Shown here: positions 53,610 to 64,000 of the stretch, in pieces | Layout of the letters: each line of letters opens with the position of its first letter | Position numbering within the stretch: position 1 is the stretch's first letter | The notes under the pieces: model-generated | Databases searched by the model: none | The model's input: the letters and a program-made list of their open reading frames with translations, nothing else | Told to the model about the DNA's origin: nothing | Made by a program: the position numbers and the translations under genes | Assembly (NCBI GenBank): GCA_036768485.1 | Contig: JAVLUZ010000340.1 | Coordinates: forward strand, 2,973,886 to 3,037,885 | Direction: 5' to 3' | Length of the DNA stretch: 64,000 nt | Source of the DNA: Mermis nigrescens | Lineage: Eukaryota > Nematoda > Enoplea > Mermithida > Mermithidae

Positions 53610-56600
53610 TATCATAAATTTTGTTTAAGTTTGGCAAGAATCTGGCGCGAAGCGCCAGAAAATCCGTGAAATTCAGGCGGAAGGACGTTAAGAACCTTGA
53701 TTTACTGCTTGGCTTTCCTGTACTTTGTAGCATCTGACACGAAATTGTAAACTTTTGATTGAGAATAGAGGGAGACTATGCTGAAGAAATAGTTGGTTCT
53801 ACTGTTGAAATTGTCTTAAAAGCTATTCCATAAGCAAAAAAATGACTTCCAGGTCGCCCTGAAAGTGAATAAATGTCCTTAATAAATATAATCCGGCATG
53901 AAGTGCCGGTTAAATTTGAGAAATTATGGTCTCCGACGGCCAAAAAGCTGTCAGCGCAGACGACTTACTCTACACTTAATCGCTAATTTAACATTATTAA
54001 TCATTTAACTTCGTAAGGAAACGCGCTGATTTAGAAGTTTAAACCATTATTGTAACATAATCAACTTTAAGTCTAGATGCATACTGTATTTTATATCATA
54101 TATATATATATATATATATATATCGTAATATATATATCGTATTATTAGCGTAACAAGTACATTTTCATTTGATATATGTACCGCAAATACATTATGTATA
54201 TCGCGATTTCGCCGAACAGCCAGATATGGTAATGCGTAGAAAAGCGGCAAATTGAAAGAAGATGAGAGCTAGCTAGTACGGTATGTGAGTTGCAGACATA
54301 AAGACTCCAAAAAGGGATTAAAACTGAATTCCAGACACAACAGCGAAGTTGACTTAACCAACTTGAATGTCAGACAGAGCGGCTGGGAACCCAGCCATAA
54401 GCCGAGCTCAAATCCGAGAAATTCACAAAAGTCAATGAAAATAGTATATCAATTAGCATGAGTGACGTGTTAAGCAATAGGAAAAGTTCAGCACGCAAAT
54501 ACGCAATAAATTTCATTACATGCAGCGGTACGCTCTGTAATGGAATAGATACAAAATCGGTGAGACCAAAAACGAATGTAGAAAGTATGGCGGAAGCGGG
54601 AGGTTAAAAGAGGCCAAAAGGGCAAAGCTAAGGTCAAAATAAGAGATATAAAATACGTGTAAACTACACGGAAAAGATACCCAAAAACTAAAGTAAGCAA
54701 AGTTGTTTTGCTTCAACTCGCCAAGATTAAGCTTCTTCTTAATCCTTTTACTCGCCAGACCGCATGGCTCCCGAAAACTATAAAAATCGGATTAGAGCAA
54801 CAAAATGGCTCAGTCTTTTTATGCCCTGATCAGAAATTGCGCTTTGTATTACTAGCTCGAGTTTTCGAATTGCATTTACTATCTTCTTAAATCATACGCT
54901 CAGATTCACGCAGGCCGCTCAGGCTGATAGGCGAACTTGAATAACTCGTACCCGCAACGTCACTTAATTCGATTAATTAAGTATTTGTAAGTAACTTATT
55001 TCAATAATAAAATATAAATCTTAAATATTGTTGATTTAAGGCCTACAGTTACGCTACCTAACATCTAGCAGAATCGGTCGTGACAAAGTGTTGTAAATTA
55101 TATATACATTCTTTATCTCGCCAACTTAAACCGTTCCGATAGAGCTTTTATCAAAAAATCAAAAAAGTTTTGCACTATGCTATTTCAGTAATAAAAAATT
55201 TTAACTCAATTGCACTGTTAAAAGAAATTAAAACAACCTTAATTTGAATAAACATTTTTTTCTGTTTTTGAACACTTTCTTGAAGGGACAGAATGACATA
55301 AAAATATAGCGCTGTCTCAGGTGGAGCTTTAGGTGCAAATCACATTATATACAATGTTTAGATTTTTTAGGGCCGCTAAAGACAACGTCAACTTCTCGCA
55401 GAAGAGAACCCCAAACACGACCTTGTCTTACCCCTGAAAGAACTTTGTACTTGTTGATAGGATTTGGGTTGAGTCTAGTGTTCAAAATTGAGAAAGTGCA
55501 ATTTCCATTGCAAAATCAGCGAAACTTAAATTATTGTATCAAAGGAAATTGAGAAATAAAAAACGGCATCAAACAAAAATGTAAATGAAGGTGTTTTTGT
55601 AATATTTTATTTTTCATAACGATGTGTAGGCCATTTAGTTTCGCTGGGAAAGAATGTTTGGCTTACTCTATAGTAGAATGTCCCTGTTTGTTCATTTAAG
55701 TCTCATTTCTACTTATACATGAGCATAATTTTGTACTAATCTTGATTTTTTCTGCAATGCCCTTAATTGCTTTTGAAAAGAACGTGATGAAGTAAGGTCA
55801 AACATCAAGACTTATTTTGTGTTCCTCCCTTGGAGCTCTGAAAGTTTTACCTTCAGAATTAGGACCTTTTTATACGTAAGATAATCCGGTTTGCTAAAAT
55901 TTGTAGAAGGCTCAGTATAAATAAAGCGCACACAAGTTTCGACTCAGAATAGCCCTTCTCCTGTCAATCAGTAGCTACTTATACGTTAGGGAATGTTTCA
56001 TTCCTTTTATAAAAGCCTCATTTTTCCAAACACTCTTCGAAATAGCTGTAAAAGCTCAGCTTGTCAACAATTACCCGGAAAACGTCGATGATATCTAATG
56101 CAAGGATGAATCTAATTCGTAATTTTAGCTAGTCAATAAACATTTTCCGTAATTTTAACATAGGTGAATGTAGTAGAATGGAGGTATGTGAAATGAGTTC
56201 CCAGTTTCAGAATTTAAAAAATATATTTTCTGAATTTTTTTTAGTTTTTCGGTCTTGAGAAATGTTTTTTCGAAGTTAACGCTTCTAAAACCGTACCTAT
56301 GTATATATCCTGCTTCTATACTGGAATGCTAAAAACGTTATTTTTGAATTACACAAATCAGCGACACCATGGATAGTGAGCCTGCTAAGCATATCTCGAC
56401 ACTGAGTGTCATCTTGATATTCACTACCCTTGTTCTTGCTCAGCAATTGATCTCTGCCGGACATGTTATCTATAATGACTCAAATTCTATTCTGAAATTG
56501 AATGTGAAAGAGTGAAAGAATACTATAGTCTGTTTCATTTAACTTTACGGTTTTCTTTTGAATTTTTCAGCAAGAATTGGGCTACAAAAGTGGTTTAAAG

Positions 56601-57330
56601 TTTTCATGCATTAATGCGGCTTGATAATGGCATATGAATCCACACGTGAATCAATATACTGTAGAATATCATATTTACCGTATTAGTTTAAAACACTTTT
56701 GTAGTCACTTTACACTTTTTCAAAAATATTAAAGGTAAAAGAAATGGATTATAGCTAAGGAAATCTCAGCGTGTGCTGGAAAAGCCGAGTATAAATATAC
56801 ATGGAATTTTACATTTGTTTCTATCTTTCTGGTTTCAGAAACTATTATATAAATAATCTACCTATGATACTACTCGAATCTTAATGATGTAATTTCACTA
56901 CATTGACAATTTTAGTGACAGATGTGTTAAGAAACTCTAAATTTTTGCAGGCAATATAAACATTTCGGATGGAAACCTCCACAAAGTATACTTAATAAAT
57001 GCGTCCGTTTGATAGAAACTTCTGTCACGAACTCTGATACGGTTGTAAAATGAATAAACAAATAGACGCTTACTGACGATTCTGTTTTCCTTTTCGAAAA
57101 AATTCAAAATTTATTAAACCATAATCAAATTAATTTTTGATCGACATGTTCAAAAGATTTAAGACATTTTTTTCGAAGTAAGCTTAAAAAAAATCGAGAG
57201 AAAAAACATTCTAAAATTGGATTGATCTTTTTCGAGATTAAATAATCCGGAAAATCGAATTTATTACAACTCTTTTATTCAAAAAGATGTGAAATTGAGT
57301 GCAGCAGGCATCCTAAAAAAGGTAAATATT
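53610..57330. other. Right flank; no gene except a possible small frame
   Basis: A GGCGCGAAGCGCC hairpin lies at 53644 and a TATA-rich run at 54095-54123. I see no convincing exon or RNA gene apart from the small frame at 56369. Confidence 0.4.
56369..56515 (+). CDS. Possible small secreted or membrane peptide
   Basis: A 48-codon frame with a good initiation context (CGACACCATGG). It starts MDSEPAKHISTLSVILIFTT and continues with LVLAQQLISAGHVI, so residues 11-25 form a hydrophobic signal-like or membrane segment. It ends in a K-rich tail. No family is recognised. A MITE end (TATAGTCTGTTTCA) follows 9 bases later. Such a short frame could be chance. Confidence 0.25.
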   Translation: MDSEPAKHISTLSVILIFTTLVLAQQLISAGHVIYNDSNSILKLNVKE

Positions 57331-57848
57331 TTCAGGCGCTGTGAGCCGAATTTATTGTTTATGTATACTTTTGCCTTCTAATCGCACTAAACTGCTCAAA
57401 ATTAAGTTCGACATGGAGAACATGTCAGATTTTTCCGGCCCTTCGCGCCAGAGTGTTTATTTCTTCTATTGTTTTTATTGTTTTCTTTAGAAATAAAAAG
57501 ATTGAGTATAAATGCAAAAGTTTAAAAGTTTTCAATGAATTGAATGACAAGAAACCAGCGTATAATTATCAAATAGAGTGAAAATTTTTTGGGATTTAAA
57601 AATAAAATTTTAGCGCTAGTGTATAGTGCTCGATAAAAAACGTTCAAAAATGCCCTTTATTTTGGCCTACCTCCTAATGTTTCTCGAGACATCGGACTTT
57701 ATTTTACTTTTCCAACGCATGAACTGAATTACATCATATTTGACTTACGGTCAATTTCAAGTGATTCAGGAAGTAAGTGGCTTTTTTCCCGTGTCAATCA
57801 TTCTCTTTGATTTTTGTCTAATTTTTTTCTACTTTTAGGAGTCTACAC
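57331..57848. repeat. Family-C-like internal hairpin repeat, ends not found
   Basis: The order of motifs (GGCGCTGTGAGCC, TTATTGTTTAT, CTTCTAAT, ACATGGAGAACATGTCA, CGGCCCTTCGCGCC) matches the interior of the family-C element at 42159-42963, so this is an eroded copy. Confidence 0.5.
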
Positions 57849-58176
57849 AACACATGGGCGTGGAAGAGAGAGTTTGGCGAGGTTCGTATCCCCTCCAGAA
57901 CTTGAAATACCCTCCTCCGCAGATTACTGTAGACCGTAGTTGGGCAGCATCGAAATTCTGGTGAAAGGGGGAGGGGAGTGCGAAGATTTTCAAAGATAAA
58001 AAAATGGTCTTAAAAACGATGGTATGGCGAAAAAACATCATTTTTCAATGTTTCTTATTAAGCACTATCCATTGGTATCAAAAAATTCGGGGAAAAACAA
58101 AAAATTTTCAAAAATTGATTTCTGGGGGGTTGTAATTCAGTCTCCTGGAAGGGCGCATACCCCGCATGCCCACGTG
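57849..58176. mobile_element. MITE family A, rearranged copy 7
   Basis: A short reverse half (CACATGGGCGTGG to about 57945) faces a near full-length forward copy (from about 57940) ending CATGCCCACGTGTG. No target duplication. Confidence 0.6.
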
Positions 58177-58814
58177 TGCTGTCGACCCCATAATTCTATT
58201 TTGAGCAAGGCTTTTGGTGATTTACCCCATCCTGACCTATAGAATTTTGGTGCTGGCTATATATGCTCAACACTCCCGTCCTGCAGACGCATATCAGCTG
58301 GAAATGAAGCTTTTTCGCAGGAAAATTCGCGGAGATAACAGATTGGTGAAAATCTAGTTTTATCTACGCAATCGCTGAAAAATCTCTTACAAAACAATAA
58401 ATTAATATACAGTCCCGTACGTAGAAATAAAGGGATACATGGGAAAATATAAAGGACGATCTAGATATTTGAAAGAATTAGAGCAGCAATCACAAATAAA
58501 CGAAAACTGCAACCATAATTTTTTTAAATTCATATTTTTCAATTCACTGAATACGTTTTGGTTGAAGTTAATACGTGAATCCTCTTAAATCTCTAATGAT
58601 ATGATACCCACATTTATGCTTGCCGTCAGCCATTTAGCTAATATTATTAATCTTTAATCATTAAGGTTTTACCTTATTAACAAGCTCCTTTTGAAGACAT
58701 ATTTCAGTGATAGATTTTTCCAACTGCTGAAGTAAAATTGAATCAATTTACCAATTTACAAAGACCGTAGATTGTGCGGTGGAACGCGGAAGTAATTTCT
58801 TCAATTGGATGATA

Positions 58815-59046
58815 TGCATAGATGAGTGGCTCCCGAATTCCGGAGGAGTACAATATTTTTTCAAAGGTCAAAAACAGCTTACAAATTGTGGTATGCCGAA
58901 AAACACTATCAAAAAATTGCGAAAAAACAAAAAACAATTTCAAGAAGTGAATTCTAGGGGGTATATTTTGGTTTCTGGATGAGGGAAATGGTTTGGTTTC
59001 TCGGGGGAAGGGTGCATACCCTTAAACCCCCCACGCCAAGGTGTGA
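58815..59046 (+). mobile_element. MITE family A, copy 8
   Basis: Starts CATAGATGAGTGGCTCC and ends CACGCCAAGGTGTG. Part of the family core is deleted. Confidence 0.6.
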
Positions 59047-59064
59047 TGATTTTCCTTTGTAATT

Positions 59065-59233
59065 ATAGTCTGTTTCACGCAACTTCGGTCATAAATTTCG
59101 AAACTATCTCTGACAACGAGCTAACAGATTGCGATTATAGCTTTGATCTGATATATAATTATAATAACCCTCGGCTTACTGTCGATGAAAATTCTTAAAA
59201 TTTCATGCACGAAGTCATGTGAAACAGACTATA
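59065..59233. mobile_element. Short palindromic MITE (TATAGTCTGTTTCA family)
   Basis: 169 bp with inverted ends TATAGTCTGTTTCAC and GTGAAACAGACTATA, which continue as AACTTCGG versus CGAAGTCAT. Flanks are consistent with a TA target. Confidence 0.75.
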
Positions 59234-59336
59234 ATTTAATTCGACTCTCTGAGTTCAGAAAATCCATCGCTGAAATATGCCTCTAATGCACACCACAGGT
59301 TCAGTCGTGCGCTTATGCTATCAAAACGAGTTAATA

Positions 59337-59678
59337 CTAAGCATAAAGGGCTAGTTTACTCCTTGTAACTGAAATAAATGCAAGACATGATAGGAGTACA
59401 AAGATTGTTAAATCTGGACAAATAGCAAGCCATTGTCGCTGCCGCAATAAATGCAGATTCCGGATTGAATTTCGTTGAGTAACACGAGGCATTATATAAA
59501 GGCCTAAAAAAGCGAGAGGATCAAATAAACAAAACAGCGCTACACCGGAAACAATAAATCGGAAATATTTACGTACGATGTAAATTGTCATGGAATAAAT
59601 ATCAACATAAGTGTATATGGGTTTTTCTATATGAATTAGGGTTTCGCTCAATTCCATGGGCGATTTAAATGTAAACAT
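59337..59678 (-). CDS. Unrecognised frame with two hydrophobic segments
   Basis: A 113-codon - strand frame from an ATG. It has two long hydrophobic stretches, FIVSGVALFCLFDPLAFLGL and WLAICPDLTIFVLLSCLAFI, separated by a basic arginine-rich loop. This could be an exon of a multi-pass membrane protein such as a 7TM receptor, but no diagnostic motif is seen and it may be chance. Confidence 0.25.
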   Translation of the reverse strand: MFTFKSPMELSETLIHIEKPIYTYVDIYSMTIYIVRKYFRFIVSGVALFCLFDPLAFLGLYIMPRVTQRNSIRNLHLLRQRQWLAICPDLTIFVLLSCLAFISVTRSKLALYA

Positions 59679-59782
59679 TGTCTAGACAAATCGGCGGTAA
59701 TCGAGTGACCCATGTCAAATACAATCGAATTAAAGCATGATTTGTTTCCAATTTTCAGAATGCAATTTTAGGAAAGAATATT

Positions 59783-60048
<266 letters not shown>

Positions 60049-60049
60049 A

Positions 60050-61149
60050 TCTCAGTCTGCAATCTGCATATTAATGCTTAGAAAACACATCCTGCGAAAT
60101 TTGTTGGTATCCGCATTTTGAGACCCAACTTATTTTTTGTCAGGCTCTGTCGTATGTCAAGTACGCCATTGCGCACACGGAGGGGGAACTATGGGACACT
60201 GTTTGGTCGGGCAGCGCCTAAATTGGAGAAGTGTATTTTTTGAATTATTTTTAAAAGATGAAAATTCTGTAGTATAAAATTTTTTATGTCAAACAACGTC
60301 GTATGTTCAAATCGAAGAATATCAAAATAATGATCGTTTTGGCTCCAATAGTTGCAAAAAACACCTTTTTCTAACTTGTTCGTTTAGTTCGATGTAATAG
60401 CAATAAAAAACATCTCAGAGGCGAAAGATTCTTGCCACTCCAATCGGAAGGATCCACATAGTTTTTAGGGTACAAGATAGTCGATCGAGAAGTTGCCCAA
60501 TAATTAAAAATTAAAAGGCAAGTTTAATGAAAAAACTGAGAGGGTGACTAAGAAAACCTTTTTTCCAGTTTTTTCATAAGCATTCTCTTGGTTCCTAATT
60601 TTTCTACTACAAAATTGTATCTCTAAGGTTCCATGAACTGCCGAATATGTTTAAAATTCCTGACACGAATGTATACCGAGGCACAAACGTGCATTTACTT
60701 TGACAGATGTGAGATATTTTATCACAGGAATATATTAATAATGTGTAGCCGTCAGACTCGACTTATCTGAAGACTCTACGATTTTTCTACTAGATTTTGT
60801 CGCAATTCTGACCTACAATAAAATTATCCAAAATATTCACTGAGATCTTAACCTCCCGTCCGATTAGCGGATAACAAGCAAGGCAGGTTGAGCCCTAATT
60901 CCCCCAGTCGGAGTAGAGCACATTTAAGTCGCAATGCTATCTATCGAAATAATTATTCGAAAATAATGAAAACAGCTAAATCGATGATAATTGATGAAAC
61001 GTCCCACCACCACTGAATGTCTTCGAATGAGAATAACAAAGGCCAAAGAAACTAAGCTATAAAGCTTCGCTTCAGTTGAAGCAATCAAAAAGCCAGTAAA
61101 GAGGAAAGTTTAATCAGAAATCAACGTTGGTTCGGACTAAATATATGTA
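60050..61149. other. No feature recognised
   Basis: A+T-rich sequence with no convincing exon, RNA gene or repeat. Confidence 0.4.
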
Positions 61150-61157
61150 CACCAACC

Positions 61158-62959
61158 CAAGGGCGTAGCCAGGGGGGGGGCATAGGGGGCATATGCCCCC
61201 TCCAAAATTTTTCTAAAATTTTGTCGATTTTTCTGGTGCAATAATTGTGATCAGAATATTGAGATCAAAAAGGAAAAAAACATCAAAATCTTCCGGCGCT
61301 TAGCGCCGAGTCATTATTATATATTGTTATATAGATCCGTGAGTTTAGAACCTTGAATAGGCTAAAATAATCTAGCGCTTCAGATCAATTTAGTGATTAA
61401 ATCCTCTATTTGTTCGTTAAATGAAACTGCGCATACTTACTGAGCATAATAGTAAAAGTGTGAAAATGATTGCGTACCAGTTTGCTTATTCTCTGCTTTG
61501 TTTGTTTTTCTTTACAAGGACAACTTTTCTTGTGTTTTTAGGCATTTTCTTTTTTCTGAACTATATCTTATTAATAAGAAGGCTACAAATGGGTCTGAAA
61601 AGGGTAAGAACAAAATTTTCATAGACACATTTTCCAGGGACCCGTTGTTGCATCTTAGCAAAGGTCGAAAAACGCATTTCAGCTCAGAAGTCTCGTGCGA
61701 GTCGATCAATTTTAACTGTTTTTGGGCTTAATTCAGGACTAAGATTTAGCCGGTTTTGTGAAAATTTTAACTTTACAATTCAACATTGATGTGCACTGCA
61801 TACAAAATTTTCCGGGGCTCTGCAACGGACCCCACTGTGGCCAGCCTTAAAATCTTGTTGTACGTGTAAAAAAAATTTTGGTTAAACAAAAAGGGGTAAA
61901 AGGGTTAGGAATTTCATAAAATTTCCGGCGCTTTGCGCCGTAAAGTTTGTCTGTTCTGTATGATTTAAACAGTATAAATTAAGTTTATAGAGCAAAGAGT
62001 CAAAATTTTCCGGTGCATTACTCCGCCATTTACTGTTGTTTCTTTTTGTAAAGCTCCAGCATTGCGTTTAAAAGCGTGAATCAGTCAAAATATTCTAGTG
62101 CTTCATACTAAGTTACTAATGCGCAGTTTTCCTGTTAGAAGCCTGAACTTATCTGGCACGTAGCTGGCCGTCCTATTTTGGGGGGACTAACACCAATTTT
62201 GGGGAAGCTAAGCCCGGAAAGGCCAAAAATAGCACAAAATAACGTTTAAAAAGTCCTATTTTTTATCTTTCTGAATTTTGGGGGGTCCAAACCATAGGTG
62301 GGCAGCACCAAAATTCTGGGGGGTGAAAAAATTTTCAAAGGTCAAAAAATGGCCTTAAAAGTGGTCGTTTGGCGAAAAAAACACCATTTTTCGACGTTTC
62401 TCATTGAGCACTATCCAATGGCATCAAAAAATCGCTAAAAAAGCAAAAAAATTTCAAAATTTGAATTCTGGGGGGAGTATTTTGATTTCTGGGCGGGGTA
62501 TTTCAACTTATGGGGGGTGCATACCCCCAAACCCCCCACGCCCATGTGTGATCCAAACCCCCCTCCGATTCTCCTCCAGAGAATCGTGCTTCGAATTTAT
62601 GGCATTATGTCAAAATTGTTTTGCACAAATTTGGTATTTTTCTGCTCTGTCAGACTGCCAGTATTCACAGCGCTACAAAATGTTAACGGTGGTAAAAATG
62701 ATTTAATTTTTGTGCATTTTGAGTCACTCGTGATCTCCGAACTGTTTGTCTATACAGAGGACGTAAATTCTACACGAAAACGGTTGTATTGTTGATCGTC
62801 AGAAACCCATAAATCAGCCAGGCTGCACTACTAATGGTCGAAAAACTCAATTTTACAATACATCGTGCCACTATACCGCATCAAAGCATTCGATGCAAAA
62901 GTAGTCTTCAAAAATTTTGTTCATGCCCCCTTCGAACCAAAATCTTGGCTACGCCTCTG
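61158..62959. mobile_element. hAT-type element, family B, copy 2 (1.8 kb)
   Basis: Ends CAAGGGCGTAGCCAGG and CAGAGGCGTAGCCAAG (inverted) are flanked by a perfect 8-bp duplication CACCAACC (61150-61157 and 62960-62967). Inside are repeated blocks with GC hairpins (CCGGCGCTTAGCGCCG at 61293, CCGGCGCTTTGCGCCG near 61923) and a nested family-A copy. No transposase frame is recognised. Confidence 0.88.
62293..62550 (+). mobile_element. hAT-type MITE, family A, copy 9
   Basis: 258 bp with ends CATAGGTGGGCAG and CACACATGGGCG. Flanks GTCCAAAC and ATCCAAAC agree at 7 of 8 positions. Nested in the family-B element at 61158-62959. Confidence 0.85.
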
Positions 62960-63506
62960 CACCAACCAATAATCGCTGAATTACGAACTGCGCGATCGAA
63001 AAAAGAGACGCGACCTACTCCTTTATCGAAAAAGACGCCGAACTAGACGCGCACATTTTACCTTCTTAAGCTGCGCGTTTTGTCAATGGGTTGGGAAAAT
63101 ATTCGAATAGGAAATTAATAATAAAAAGAAAGGAAGAAGACCAATATTAAAGAGCTGTAATATTGTTTACTGTGTTGCTCACTAAAATCGGAAGGCATAT
63201 GACGTAACCAGCATACGATCTAAACTCGATGCTGGTTACAAATGGAAAAAATACAAATTAATGCAGAAAATTATAAAAATTGATACTCTGGTTTAACAAC
63301 GTAGCACCTACCCTAATAAAAGTGCTGAGGAATGGCCGTAATGACATTTGGCACTTTTCCTTTACTAATTTCTGTTTTTAAATTTTGAAACGCTATCATT
63401 CTTGAGAAGCGCTTAGCCTAATTTTTTCATACGTATAGTTAACAATTTGGTGACCGGATGAAAAGCATGCGCATATAAGTGCGTATTCAAAACGCGGAAT
63501 CATATC

Positions 63507-63760
63507 CATAAGTGGGCGGCACCAAATTTCTGAGAGCGGGTGCAAGATTTTTTCAAAGGCCAAAACATGGCCTTAAAAATGGTGGTATGGCGATAAATCA
63601 CTATTTTTTTAAAGTTTCTCGTCGAGCACTATCCATTGGCATCAAAAAATTGCGAAAAAAGCAAAAAACATTTTCAGAAATTGAATTCTCGGGAGGGAGC
63701 GTATTTAAGTTTCTGAAGGGGGTGCATACCCCCAAACCCCCCCACCAACGCCCAGGTATG
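63507..63760 (+). mobile_element. hAT-type MITE, family A, copy 10
   Basis: 254 bp with ends CATAAGTGGGCGG and CATACCTGGGCG. Flanks ATCATATC (63499-63506) and ATTATATC (63761-63768) agree at 7 of 8 positions. Confidence 0.83.
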
Positions 63761-64000
63761 ATTATATCAACGTGCAATGGAATGCATGCTTTAAACTATT
63801 CTGAGCAATCGGCGGACAGGACAAGAATGAAGCGTGAATGATACAAGTTTTCCTTTTGTTCTTGACAGTGCAAGCAGGCCTTAGGCGCATTGTGGATGAA
63901 ACATATTATTCACTGGTTTTATGCGTAATTGCCTTTTTTAGTAGACCGACGTTTGAATGAAAGTTTATATTTGTATTTAGTAATATTGACTGTCCGAGAT

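Overview
This window is animal (metazoan) nuclear DNA, probably from an invertebrate; I cannot name the taxon. It is A+T-rich and contains spliced exons of two conserved animal genes, LINE and Ty3-like retroelement remains, many short non-autonomous DNA transposons, long dinucleotide microsatellites, and one complete-ended Polinton (Maverick, adintovirus-like) element. There is no sign of bacterial gene organisation.

Host genes. Six consecutive exons of a WDR48 (UAF1) orthologue lie on the + strand between about 10.9 and 19.8 kb. All splice phases agree and the introns are full of transposons. Exons after the sixth were not found. On the - strand, two separated exon-like pieces (43.34-42.98 kb and about 30.9-30.6 kb) look like the N-terminal and cysteine-rich parts of a DEG/ENaC channel gene or gene fragment.

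Repeats. 1-10 kb holds three broken LINE reverse-transcriptase copies with nested insertions, including a tRNA-like segment inside one of the inserted elements. 13-21 kb has a MITE family ending CACTG/CACGG. 20.9-25.1 kb is a truncated Ty3-like element with one LTR, gag, a protease motif and half of RT. 25.5-27.8 kb is a long-TIR element with another transposon nested in it. 33-36 kb is a large inverted repeat with about 1-kb arms around a decayed Tc1/mariner-like transposase. At least four short families show 8-bp target duplications, the hAT signature.

The main find is at 43,890-53,603. This Polinton has inverted termini that begin AG and a perfect 6-bp target duplication (CTTATA). It encodes an integrase with chromodomain, packaging ATPase, adenain-type protease, major and minor capsid proteins, a pX-like core peptide and conserved small proteins. 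On the opposite strand, between integrase and ATPase, it carries an intact two-repeat TATA-binding protein (TBP) homologue. An exact TATAAATA box occurs nine times in the element, seven of them about 31-46 bases before a likely start codon, on both strands. In several cases it overlaps the end of the upstream gene. This suggests an element-encoded transcription system: its own TBP plus a uniform core promoter. The DNA polymerase gene is reduced to a short N-terminal remnant. The major capsid, minor capsid and two small genes carry frameshifts or stops, while TBP, integrase, ATPase and protease are open, so this is a recently decayed copy rather than an active one.
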